From contig OX327683.1 of assembly GCA_946807835.1 (NCBI GenBank), forward strand, positions 33,167,001 through 33,231,000: a DNA stretch of 64,000 nt, read 5' to 3'. The notes under the pieces are model-generated. The model did no database searches, was not told where the DNA came from, and saw only the letters and a program-made list of their open reading frames with translations. The stretch's first letter is position 1; every line of letters begins with the position of its first letter. The translations under genes and the position numbers were made by a program. Positions 26,601 through 44,972 of this stretch are shown piece by piece. The DNA is from Ailanthus altissimus. Lineage: Eukaryota; Streptophyta; Magnoliopsida; Sapindales; Simaroubaceae.

Positions 26601-27920
26601 CCTTCATTTGACGAATTCATAGGATATCTATTGGGGTTCTCGTGAATCTTTTCAGTATCCAGTCATGACTAAATATCCATATATCTATACGAGCTTCCAC
26701 TAAACTCGTGGTCAACTAAGAATAATCATTTGTACAACACATATATAGACATACACTAATCTATATAATAGTAATTCACTGATAGACCCACATTGGTGAA
26801 CATAAATCATGAATACTATTTTTGAGAATATACTTACATAATGACATTTCCTAACTTTTATTACAACTCTTTGTAATTATGTTATTACAAGTAGACTCTT
26901 AGGCCTTTGTCTCATAATAGACAAAGTTCTAACTCTCGAAATCTCGTTGACTCTTATAACTTGCTAACTATTAGCATTTATGACTCTTAGCATTACTAAC
27001 TCTTAGCATTGGTTTAAACCATATCTGAACTCTTTTAGATCGTACAATATCTATAATATTCTAAGTTTTGTTACCATTTAATAAAATATTCAATGTATAA
27101 ATATTACAAAATAAATACTCATACAAATATGAATGACACGTCAACATAAACTTTAACATTATGTAAACTTCAAAACATCTTTAGAAAATTTAAATATAGT
27201 TGGAATAAAAGTTCACGTGTTTAAAAAGTTTAAAATCGATTCAAACTAATTAAATTGTTTTAAAATAGGAAACTGAACGTCGTGGTGCTACACTTTCAAC
27301 GTCGGCATAGTACTGTGATCTTACACTGGCGCCATGATACTAAGAGTTATGACTTGTTGCAGCACTAAACATCTCACATTTGGAGATTCGTTTCCTCGTG
27401 CTTTTACATCTCTTCTTGCGTATGAATTTTTATTTTCATTATTTTCTTATTAAGTCCAACGTGTATTCGTCATCGTGTCAACTCTTAATTGGTCTCTAAC
27501 TTAAAATCAAACTTAACTTTAATTTTAAATTATAAATTTTTATATATATATATACACACATTTTCTCGTCTATGATTTAAAATATTTTTGGAAAAAAAAA
27601 GTATAACAAAAAAGATTGAGATACATAATAAAAAAATATAAAATATACATACAAAATATTAACACCGTTGGGTTGACGATAGTTCACCATTTTTCTCTTG
27701 CATAATTCAAATTTAATTGTTGAAAGTTTCATTTTTTTTAAATTGTAGTGTAATAATTTTGTTCTCACTTCTCAATGTTATGTTATAAACATCTGTAAAT
27801 TGTAACATTAGAACATAGCATTTGATCTGAATTAATCCCTGCATAATTTTTTAATTATGCACGTCATTAAATTGTAAATATCGCTTTAAAAAATGAAAAA
27901 TATTCAAAAGAAAAGGATGA
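23641..27920. other. AT-rich, repeat-derived intergenic region
   Basis: No gene is supported. There are (AT)n runs at about 24505-24527 and 25105-25135. The block 26040-27060 is less AT-rich and includes an incidental 124-codon minus-strand frame (26233-26607) that looks like non-coding sequence of an old LTR element, but I could not find matching ends. The rest is low complexity. Confidence 0.4.
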
Positions 27921-28590
27921 AGATAATTTTATTTTAATATTTTAGACTAATTAACAATTTTACCTCCGTTAAATATAAAATATTTAATTTTATCATAATT
28001 CGTTAATTTTTACCGTTAATTTTAATAATAAAATAATAAAAATATAATTCACCATATAAATAAATTACCTATTAAACACATGACAAAATCTTATCTATTC
28101 ATTATCTTTTCGAAGTGGCATAATTTTATTAATTAATTTAATTTAATATAATTTAAAAAATAAGCTTTAACAATATGACACATGTCAAAATGTGATTAGT
28201 ACTTTTAAACACGTGTCACCATATAATTGATTTACTTTGTTACAATAATTTATAAATAAATTAAATTACACAAAAAGAATTAAGAATAAAAATTGGTATT
28301 GTCGTCAAAAAATGACAGCCGGTCGATCGCTGTTTTTGGCGACAGTGTCAATTTTTATTTTTAATTTATTTTATTAATAATATAATTAATTATACGATAA
28401 CACGTGTCATTTATAACAAATCATATAATTATACATATCTATTTATATATTAAGGGTAAAATGATAAAAATATATTAAATATAAATTTTTTATTTAAATT
28501 AATAAATTAAGATAAAATTAAATATTTTATAATTAACTATGACAAAATTGTTAATTAATTTAAAATGTAAGAATAAAATTATTTTTATTA
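27921..28590. mobile_element. non-autonomous inverted-repeat (MITE/fold-back-like) element
   Basis: The two halves are imperfect reverse complements. The left arm from about 27921 contains TTAACAATTTT and AAATATTTAATTTTATC; the right arm ending about 28590 contains the reverse complements. CACGTGTCA boxes are mirrored nearer the middle (about 28210 and 28400). A short core (28285-28360) carries AATAAAAATTG...CAATTTTTATT around a GC-richer hairpin with TGTCGTCAAAA and TTTTTGGCGACA. There is no open frame. Exact ends and target duplication could not be fixed. Confidence 0.6.
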
Positions 28591-29436
28591 AAAAAATTGT
28601 ATTGCGTTATTCTATCGGTGAAAGAGTTGATCTTATTATCTACGAGATGATGGGACAGCTGGCAGGAAATGAGTGGAGGATGGAATGACTGTTTGTCAGG
28701 ATTTAGATTTAGATTTAGATGTGCTGGACTGGTCTGGTCATTGGTGTTTCATCTTTTGCTTTTGGATATTTAATGGGAAATTTTAGCACGTGTGAAGCCA
28801 CGTGCAAAAGAGGATCAGATTTATGAACGCAACACTTTTTTTTTTTGTTGGTATTTGTAATGGTATTATTAGAAAAAGATAATTACTCAATTACGAATAC
28901 GAATAGGTTTCCTTCCTTGATCATTGTGTGCAACTGAGGACGAATTTAATTTCACTCATGCTACATACAATGCTAGAGTAAGAGTTTTATATTACATCTC
29001 ACGTAGTAAAATTGAAAATAACAAGGTAACATCTTTTGATTTTATTTAGTATTGGTGATCGATATATGGATAGTTTTTTATTTTAAAATAAATAATGATG
29101 GTATTTGAGGGTTAGCCTTTGTCCCTCATTAATTAATTAAGGTTAAGAATTTAAGTCACGTTAAAATTAGAATGATTAATTTATTTTTTTATTTTATATG
29201 AGTGTTTTAATTTAAACGAGATATGTTTAAAGTTGTATTTATTATTTAGATGAAATGTGTTTTAAAGATATATGTGTTGTTTTAAAAAAAATTTAATTGT
29301 ATTGTCTGATTATAATATCAGTCTCAATAATTTCAATAACATAGTTTGAATAGATGTGAGTGTTTTAAAAATATACGTGTTACTTTAAAAAAATCTCAAT
29401 TATATAATCTGATTATAATATAAGTAATATAATTGA
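28591..29436. other. intergenic, no gene seen
   Basis: The DNA is AT-rich. From about 29160 it contains degenerate direct repeats built around GTGTTTTAAA and TATAATCTGATTATAATAT that continue on the other side of the solo LTR. Confidence 0.4.
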
Positions 29437-30374
29437 TGTTAGAAATTTGGTAATTCAACAATTTTGTATGGGCAAGAATTGAGATAAACACTAAGAGGAG
29501 AGTCATTATGAAGTCAAGTACGCATTGAGTATACAAAGGAAGAGCAAAACGAAAAAAAAAAAGGATGAGTATTGTTCATACGGCGACACTGTTCATGGCT
29601 AGCATTATTGCGCGCGGCAGTGGCACTGTTCACGCGGTTACTATTCACGCGACAAGTTTAGAATATTTCCTATTTTGGCTCAATTAACTTCTTTAAGTGG
29701 GATTATGATTTTTACAAGTAAGGACTCTTATCCCAACTAGGTTAAAGGTTTCTAAGGGTGTTTTATTCACTATATAAACCCTTCTAAACACAAAAGAAAG
29801 ACAAGCATCTAAGGTTTCAAGATGTAACCATAAGAAAGAATAGAAGAGTTAGGTAGGCACTAAATGCGTAGTGCACTAGGGTGTAACCTTTCGGAGTATT
29901 TTCTTCTTTAGGTTCTTTGAGTGAATAAAAGAGAAACACCATAAATTCTTTTGGCTTAGATGCTCGGGCTATTCTTATGTTTCTTGTAAAAATCTCTTAT
30001 GAGGAGATACGAAGAGGTCTTAGAGAGTCATAATGATCAATGGTAGATACTTAGAGGTCTCTATGGGAGATACTAAGGGGTCTTGTGGGATCATTGATGA
30101 TGTAAGAAGATACTTTGTGATTTATTTTAATGGGAAGAAGCTGGATCATGGATCCTTCGTGGACGTAAACAATTTGGGCCGAACCACATATATCTTGTAT
30201 CTTGTGATTGATTTGTTTTCTTTATCTTTATTGGTGTGTTAATCTTATGTGTTATTACTTATGATGCGAGTTATGATTTTTCGCTGCGCATAGAGTAAAA
30301 GATGTATAAAGGTTGTGGCTTAGTTGATGTCATAAGAGTGTCAAATTAAAGTGCATGACGTGATATCCTCAACA
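29437..30374 (+). mobile_element. solo Copia-type LTR
   Basis: This 938-bp block starts TGTTAG and ends CTCAACA. It has a TATA box (CTATATAAACC, about 29770) and a region rich in ACTGTTCA-type repeats with GCGCGG motifs (29575-29650). No coding sequence is attached. Flanking pentamers are ATTGA and ATTTA, four of five matching, a plausible aged target duplication. The plus orientation follows from the TATA box. Confidence 0.68.
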
Positions 30375-30640
30375 ATTTAATATAGTATTAACAGTGTAAT
30401 ATAATTGATTGATTATAATATTAATAATGTAGTTTGATATAATAGTATAATTCGGGTGAAATATGCCTCGAAAATGTATGCATTGTTTTTGAAAAAAATT
30501 TAATTATATTATTTAATTATAATATTAATAGTGTAATTTAATATAATATCAATAATATAATATAATTGATTAATTATAATATCAATAATATAGTTTAATA
30601 TAGTATCAATATATAATATAGTTGCTGTAATCTAAAAAAT
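30375..30640. repeat. AT-rich degenerate tandem repeats
   Basis: Phrases such as AATATAATTGATTAATTATAATATCAATAAT recur several times in variant form. Related phrases occur left of the solo LTR (29285-29436), so the LTR landed inside this tract. Confidence 0.6.
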
Positions 30641-31794
<1,154 letters not shown>

Positions 31795-31945
31795 GGTGAT
31801 CTACTAAGGCCTGGATAAGTTCTTATAAAAATAGGCATATTTTATTGCTGCTTTAAAAATCTATATGGAAATTGCTTCCTTTTGTGTGGAAACTAGAGTA
31901 CGCGAAGAAAATTTCTTTAATGTTTTTTCTGATCTTATAAGAAGT

Positions 31946-32840
31946 TGTTGAAAAATTAATGATTTAATAATTTTAGTTGAACAATAATTAAGATGATTAT
32001 TAAAAAAAAATATTATAAGAAGTTTAGAACGTATGGAATACGTATGGAGAAGTTTAGAATGTGTGAGATACGAAGGGGAAAGCGAAACGGGATTTGAAGT
32101 CGCGAAGGAAGCGAAAAAAATACAGGAGGTACTTACAAAGCTGAGTGTTACAACACTTAGGACAGCATCCCAGCACCGCAGCGTTGGGCGAGATTATGCC
32201 CAGCACCACGGCGTTGGGCGAGATTATGCCTAGCGCCGCGGTGCCCAGACGCGTCAAAATGTCCGTTTTAGTTAGGGATTTTGAGTTATGAAAAGTTTTG
32301 AACTTCCAAAACAAGTGGACTCTTACTCCAACAAAGAATAGAGTTAGTAGGTACGAAATACATCCTATAAAAACACTTGTAAACCATTTAGTTGAGATTA
32401 AGTATTAAGAGAGATTTTAAGAGAAGGGAAAAACTAAGTAGACACTAAGTGTTTGTGTGCACTAGAGTGGAACTGTCGTTTGGGTGATCATTGCTCGTAG
32501 TAGAGTAAGAGTTTACTAAATATTAGTTCCTTTTGCGGATTCTTCATATTGAGTTTTTCTTGTAAAATCTCTAGAGAGTTCATAAAAGAGACTAAAATTT
32601 TTGGATCTACCATAGACATAAACAATTGGCTGAATCACGTAAGATTGTGTTGTGCTCTTTTGTTTTATGTTTTGGATTCTTGGTATTTTTGTTTGATTAC
32701 CAGTTTATTTTACTGCTTGGTATTTTTGTTTGATTATCAGTTTATTTTACTGCAAAAAAAAGTTAGACTTTTAAGTTGAACTTAAAATTCTTCGTTTTAA
32801 TATAAACTTGAGAAAGAGAATGACATTTCCTCTCTCAACA
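31946..32840 (+). mobile_element. solo Copia-type LTR inside copy A
   Basis: The block is absent from the paralogous segment (junction near 40785) and is bounded by TGTTGAAA and CTCTCAACA. It contains a TATA-like CCTATAAAAAC (about 32366) and a GC-rich array at 32166-32245. In that array a 30-bp unit, CCAGCACCGCAGCGTTGGGC plus GAGATTATGC, is present twice with a third partial copy. Flanking pentamers GAAGT and GATAT match only partly, so target duplication is unproven. Confidence 0.72.
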
Positions 32841-34296
32841 GATATTACTTAAAACTTACTGAAAGATAGTAAAGATAGTTTAGCATGTATTGCAGCAAAA
32901 TGTTACTATTTTATCGTGGTAAAAGACTAGCATTATGAAATAATGATAATGTGAAGCGTGTGTCTGATGTTTTTGATGTAACTCTTTCAAATCTCTAATC
33001 TAACGAGGTTAAATCTGCTGCTCCAGCAAATTTTCAATATCATATATGTAGGGCTCTCATGTGGATCTGGATTCTGTTTATTGTATCATGTGAGGTACAT
33101 TTTTTCGTCTTAGAACATATTTAATAATCTGGTCTGGAAGTCACAATGTGCTTGAACAGCTGCAATCGATCCTCGTTTAAACGTTGACCACTTTTATGCA
33201 AGTGTTTTAATAACCTTTGATTTTTTTGCTAGTCTCACACTTAAATAAGAAAATCTTCTCCTTGAATTGCTCAGATCCCCCTACCTATATATCTTCCTTC
33301 CTCAAAACCCACCGATCCTTGCTTCTTTCTTAGTACGATGAAGTAACTTACACATAATTTACAACTTTTGTACAAGAATCTGCTATGAGCCTTTAGAACC
33401 TGATGTGAAAATTACCCTAGTTTTCCCTTAAAAAATAATTCTCAGTTCGATTCGAATAAAAAACAATGTTCAGGTTGGCTTGTTGAATCATTCTATAAAG
33501 CTTTCCATGCAGTTCACTTAGTTAAACAGAATTCAAACATCAATCAATTTCTTTGCCGTGAGTCAAGCGGTTTAAAATAGTTGCAAGCCACAACTTTTGA
33601 GTAGTGATTATAGTTCAGTATTAGTTGAATAACGCAAACCAAGAAATCGAGCACTTACGCCAATGAAATGAAATCACAACTTTTCTGTCGATACTTGGTT
33701 CTTGAAGCTGTGAACAAACTGTTCCTCTTTCAAGTCTAGTGGGTTTTTGTGTATGCCATGATATTTTAACAACAGAACAATAGGCAACAACTAAATTCTG
33801 GTACGGAAATGTACTCGATTAAAAGAAGCAACAAGTTAATGCTAACAACCTTAACAATATTTTTTTTAATAAAATTCAATCACTAATCTTTCAGTTCTTC
33901 CAGCTCGATGTCTGCACATAATGTGAGGTGGAGATAGTTTTGAGATGTCTTTTATTCTTATATGCACATATTTTAGGCATAATATGGCGGTTGAATGTTA
34001 TCTGTCATCACAGTCTAATTAAGGAGAATGTGCCGGGGAAAGGTACATTATCTGAATTTTAAGCAGCATCGATAAGAACAAAGCTGAAACATTCAGATGG
34101 AATTACTAGATCCTGTTAAATATAAAAAACAATCATTAGGTTAACTTTCTTAATGAAATTAATAATTAAAATTCATAAATAAGGTTAACTTTATGTTATT
34201 CCATAAGAGAACTAACTATAAATAAAAGTATCCTCATTTATCTAAATACCAAATATATAACATAATAAACAACTGAGGTCGGAGGAATCAATCAGT

Positions 34297-34815
34297 TTAA
34301 GCTATCATGAATCCAGCTTTCTGTGTTGAATCATGTTCATGTTCATCATGGTAGGCATATGCCAATCCACCATGGCTTGTCAAGTCCATTCCTGCCATTT
34401 CCTCATCTGCTGATATCCTCAACAACTTCAGCTTGTTCAGCTAAAACAGTGTCCCTATTGTCAAACTCACCCACCCTGTAATAACCAAAATTTGAACAAT
34501 ATGTGCGGCCAATAACTTCCCATCTCCTCCCAGGAATAGCCCATAAGGCCTGACTGATCTGCCTGGATGAACCTCATTAACATAAGACTCTTTAGCAAAC
34601 AATCCTGTAAGGATAATACCCCAACACCTCATCCTTCATGAAGTTAAGCAGCTTCTAAAGGATCATTATACTTGAATTTCTTAGCTAATTTGTTGCACCC
34701 AATGAGAATCCAAACAGCGACAAATCCGCAAATGATTGCTGCCCACGGTTCCACTACTGAGCATCCTCCTGTGATTGCAGCAAACCCACCCAGCAAACCA
34801 TTGCAAACATCAGTC
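34297..34815 (-). pseudogene. ammonium transporter (AMT1) C-terminal fragment
   Basis: It aligns with the last third of the intact AMT1 gene. Readable pieces on the minus strand are [52 protein letters not shown] and [13 protein letters not shown]. Stops or frame changes interrupt it after PLEAA (the LHGGCGAWG helix start is destroyed) and after GTLF. The N-terminal two thirds is missing: homology ends at 34815 in the middle of a transmembrane region. Confidence 0.93.
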
Positions 34816-37318
34816 ATAAATAATGAGTATAGCTTAATTGTAATCACATATTAATTATCATCTTAATTATACACATATTAATTATCATCTTATCATAAAT
34901 AATGTATAAATCAATAATTTTGTTGGAATGTGTATAGCTTAATTGTAATCACATTCTTAAACTAATATCATGATATTGTGTTTGAATTTTATCTCTTCCA
35001 AATATGAAAACATGATAAATTCAAATTCAAATTCAAATTGTTATACTTTATATGTCCCGTCATTTAACATTTGATGAAGAAATAGTATAATGAATTCTTT
35101 AATCTTTGAAAATGGACCAGGAAGAGAAGAGGGAGCACGTGCCAATGAAAACGACATGGATTTTGTCGTTTGTGTCTCATTTTCCATGCTCCATGTTGTT
35201 ACTTGTCAATTAATTTATTTAATTCACCGAATAGGAAAATGTAGAGTTAATTCAAATAATGCAAATTTGTAAAAATGATGATTCATTTTCTGTCAATTTT
35301 ATATAGAAAGAATGGGCAAATTTCGTATATTCTAATAATAGAAAGAGACAAAATGCTGCTTACCAAAAAGCTGAGATTTTTTTTTTTATATTAAAAAAAA
35401 TCGTGTTTTGGTATCATATTTTGTTGGTCACGGGAGAAATAGGTCTCTTATTTGCTATTACATAATTTAGTAGTCCATTTGCGTTTACCCAAAAATTGGA
35501 TAATATTAATAGGATTATCGTATTTAAGTAAACGGTTGAATTCATAGTGCTTTTTTTTTTTAACATAAATTTATCATTTTTTTATGCGATGGCTAACTAC
35601 TAATGGACTTTGTTAATATTATATTTCTCACTTCTTTACTGCACTTTCTTATCTTAATCAATTTATTTTCCTCTCTCATATTAATTTTTACTCATTTATT
35701 ATGTACAAATATTATATTTAATTAATTTTAACAACTTTACTTTTTTAAATTAAATATATAAATTTTATAAATTATATATGACTCGTTTTTTAAAATTATT
35801 CTCAAAAGTTAAAATATATTTATACTTATAAATTAAAACTATATACAAGTGAAATTTAAACTTTTTTTAAAAAAAAGGAAATTAAAATGAATTAAAATTG
35901 AAAAAGGAAGCTAACTCCAGAATATATACTATCATCATTAAATATACTAGCTACCTTCCTTATTGAAACAAAAGCAAGATGTATTTGCTCAGCATTAACA
36001 TGTATCGCGTCTGTGTTTCTGTAATTGATCATAAAATCTTTGGATTTCATTGCGAGTAGTGATTTCATTTACCAAAATTTTCCTTCATCGAGCAGATAGG
36101 GTCCCTTGAATCTCTCCTCTCAAATTAATTGATTTGCTAGCTCAAACATGGCTCCATCTTCAATTGGAGCAATAACATTCAGGTACTAAGTTACTCCGTG
36201 TTCACCATAATATTAATTTCATTAAATACACTAACTAGCTTCCTTTTTCAATTCTAAATTTATTTGATGTTCTCATTTGTTCTTAATTTCTTTTTTTTAA
36301 TGGATATTTTTCTCAATATCCTGTGAGATATGGTATAATTTTACCAATATTCATAATTTTGAAAAATGACATTAGTATTTTTGTTTTTTTTTCTTAATTA
36401 CAAAATATGTATCAATATCCAATGGAATATTCGTCAAAGTTAATAAATTTCATATCAATTTATATTAAAGGCTAAATTTTTCTTGCACGTTAAAGGAGTT
36501 TGATATGACAACCTTCATATGCACATAGAAATCTCTTTTTTTTAATGCAAATATTAATTTTTTATCTTATAAAGGAATTAAAATTAAATATAAAATTAAA
36601 ATAATAAAAAATAAATCAAGACCTCTTTATTGCACAAAATTTGTCCAGTTGCATAATAACAAATTTAAAATATTTTTATAAATAATAAATAATAATAATA
36701 ACAATAAAATTAAAAAATTAAAAAGATGAATCTTTTAAAAATTAAAAAATGATGGCTGCTGATTTAACGGCCATCTATTTTATTAATTATTATTTTATTT
36801 TTATTATTTTTTAAAGAATTTAAGTATTTAAAGTGTGAAATGATTTGATTATTTTTGAATTTGTTAATTTCTATAATAAACAACTAATGATTGAGTATTT
36901 GTATATATTTGTAAAAAATTTAGTACAAATATCAAAATTTTAAATATATGGATATTAGTGAAATTAGGTCATACTTCAAGAGTATTGATGATAATATTTT
37001 TTTTTAAAAAGAGTTTTTTTTTTAAAGAATTTTTAAAAAAATTTAAATTTCACTTCTGAATGACTTTAATTTATGTATTTAAATATATTTAAAAAATTGA
37101 GAATAATTTAAAAATAAGTCATATAATTTATAAAATTTATATAATTAATTTAAAAAAATAGTGAAGTTGTTAAAATTAATTAAATATGATGTTTTAACAT
37201 ATAAATATTGGTCGACATTATGAATAAGAAAATCATATAGTTTTACAAGTTGTATAATCATATTAATAATTTTTTCATTATTAACATGTTATTATCATTC
37301 ACTCTTAAATTTTTTTAT
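34816..37318. other. AT-rich intergenic region after the duplication breakpoint
   Basis: The first 140 bases are a patchwork of short direct repeats: GTATAGCTTAATTGTAATCA at about 34826 and 34934, ATTAATTATCATCTTA twice, and TCATAAATAATG twice. The rest is very AT-rich with no gene seen. Confidence 0.5.
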
Positions 37319-37541
37319 ATTGCAATTCGTATCATAAAGGGGCTTGACTATGAAGCCAATCATCACCCGCAGAGAAAGCTGTGGAAGAGGTAGCATTCCC
37401 AGACCAAAGCAAAGCCTGCTGGGGATTCTTCACAGCATAGCAGGAAGGAAGGACGTGCTCAATACATCCTAATAGGATTGCACCCTCAATACCTTGATTT
37501 ATTGTAATTCGTATCATAAATGGGCTGACTATGAAGCCCAA
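37319..37541. repeat. about 40-bp direct repeat flanking a 140-bp coding-looking insert
   Basis: 37319-37359 and 37500-37541 share ATTCGTATCATAAA and GACTATGAAGCC with only a few differences. Between them the minus strand is open and has coding-like composition (LLGCIEHVLPSCYAVKNPQQ and on to LLWSGNATSS). I do not recognise the source. It lies about 270-490 bp upstream of the ADH start, so it may be part of that promoter. Confidence 0.6.
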
Positions 37542-37808
37542 GCCCAATACTCGAAAGAGATACGACACAAAAACTAGAATTAGTGGATGCTCACGACTCC
37601 CACAGGTGACCGGACCCAAAGTGAAAACAATAAACGCACGGAGAAACCGACAGCTCAAATCAATTACAGCTAATTTCAGATATCCCAATATCTCTTTGCC
37701 TCCAATCCAAAGTCAATTGCAAATTTGCAATTCCAATCACATTCTCTTAATATCTCCAGTTACTTATATTTGTTTGTTATTATTGCTCTCTCTCTCTCAC
37801 TCCCAGCC

Positions 37809-42766
<4,958 letters not shown>

Positions 42767-43719
42767 ACGTTCCAATGTCCAGCAAGCAAGCGTTTACCAA
42801 AGAGAGTAGTGAGTGCAGCTGAGCATCCTGCAAGTGTAGTTGTAATTGCAGTTCTTCCAATGGCACTCCATTGGCCATAGTAAGAACCGCTTTCGCCATA
42901 AGTCTTCAGAATGTTAAGAAATGAACCTGGATTGAATCCATACCAACCAAACCATAATAGGAATGTGCCTAGAACAACAAGTGTTCCACTGTGTCCGCGC
43001 AGAGTTACAGCTCGATCGTTGTGATCAAATTTACCAATACGAGGGCCTTCAATGAGGGCGCCCCAGAGGCCAGCAATGCCACCAACCATGTGAACAACTC
43101 CGGAACCAGCAAAATCAATGACCCCAGTACCAAACAAGAGATTATCAGCTCTTGCAGGACTCGCCCAGCCATCGGCTGACCAGAACCAATGTGAGACTAT
43201 TGGGTAAACCAAACCAGTCAGGAATGATGAGTATATTAGATATGAAACAAACTGGGTTCTCTCTGCAATAGAACCGCTTGTAATCCCGGCTGCTGCAATG
43301 GCAAACGCCCACTGATAAAGAAAGTAACCGTAGTCAAATGAAGGCGAAGGGAAAGCATCAAGGCCAAAGAAGTGTTTCCCAATGAAACCATTGGAGGGAG
43401 TGCCAAACGCAAATGCAAAGCCAAAAAGATAATAGAAAATGCCTCCGGTGGCGGCGTCGAGGACATTGGTGAGCATGATGTTCATGGTGTTTTTGGCACG
43501 AACAGAGCCAGCGCAAAGCATGGCGAAGCCAAGCTGCATGACAAATACAAGATAAGCAGAGAAGAGAAGGTAGGTGTTGTCAATGGCATAGCTTGTGTCA
43601 ACAAACTTGTTTGAAACGGCATCGAAACGCCCGCATATGTATTCTGCGGCAGCCGTGGCGTTGGCAGCGCCACCCAGAAGAGGGCCAAGGTTCGCTGCGG
43701 AGCAGGCAAGAGCAGCCAT

Positions 43720-44972
43720 GAGATTTAAGAAGAGAGATGGGAGATGGAACGTGAAGAAATTAATGAAGATACTGGGATCTCTTTATTTATAACGTCGGAA
43801 AGAGAACGAGATTCCTAAAAAATAGGAGATTCCAAAGATTCCAAACTGGAATAGAAGACCAGATCGCAACAAATATTGCCATAATCTGTAACTGATTCTC
43901 CATCTTAATAGGGACTCGTGGTAAGCATCTCAGATGCTAACGTTGAGTCAATTTCATAAAAGTAAACGTGAGATGCGCGAATTCTTATTCAAAATACAAT
44001 TTTTTTTTTTGAAACCTATTCAAAATACAATTTGATAGGCCGCATATTCTTTTAAAATTTCTCTCTTAATTTCATATTTAAATAATTCATTCATTATTTC
44101 TTTTATAATCAATGAATTATAATTCACCGTTCTTGATAAAAGAAATGATATTACAACAAAGAAATAATATTATTCTTTTTAAATAATATTCTAATTTTAT
44201 TTTATTTTAAATTAATATATCAAATAATTTTAAAATAATACAAATTTTAAAATTACTATCACTCAATCCTTACTTAGCGTATCATTTGACACCATGTAAG
44301 ACAAAAATTTAATTTATTATTTAAAAAATATAACATTAATATTATTCTATAACAAACACACTTATTATACACAAATTCTTAGACAAATTTTAGGCAACAC
44401 CTGACGTGCATTAATTGTCGATATTTAACCGTTACCTTTTTGCGCAATGAAGTTAGCTATTTTAAAACACAAGTTTGTTTACTTTCAACTCTTTATGGTG
44501 TTGTATTTTCTCTCCTATCTGTATCTCTATTAATAGGAAAAATAAGTTTAAACAGACCACAAAAAATATATCTTATCCCGGTGACTCGTCAGTAATTATT
44601 TAATGTATATTAGTATATTTATATTGTAATATTATAAATTTTTTTATAATATTACAATTAATAACTTTAAAAACAAACTCTGTCGTGTAAATTTCCAAAA
44701 AAAAAAAAAAGCTAAGCGGTATAATAACCTAAACAGCCAAGTACATCAATCCTCCGAGAAAATACAAAGCCAACAACAATTGCCACAGAATGTTGCAACA
44801 AACCCTTCAACGTTCTAATTGCCCGTGCTCATGTATTATTCCGGGATGATAAACATTTTGGCTTGGGTTTAAATACCGGTACCCAAGATAATTTCTTAAG
44901 AGTCATTTTTGACAAGATATATCTCCAAAAGATAAATCAAACACAACTCGCTGTCTTGATTATGCTACAAAC
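43720..44972. other. AMT1 upstream region and spacer to the TTC4 remnant
   Basis: No gene is seen. A TATA-like TTTATTTATAA (43779-43790) lies about 60-70 bp upstream of the minus-strand AMT1 start (minus strand TTATAAATAAA) and is a plausible core promoter. The rest is AT-rich. Confidence 0.5.

Noticed and set aside
26233..26607. 124-codon minus-strand frame
   Set aside because: It lies within repeat-derived DNA and has no conserved motif; probably part of an old LTR.
32033..32314. Frames on both strands over a GC-rich array
   Set aside because: They arise from a tandem repeat within a solo LTR, not from a gene.
36148..36182. ATG followed by a short frame (MAPSSIGAITF) and a GT
   Set aside because: It looks like a first exon, but no downstream exon or family could be found in the AT-rich DNA that follows.
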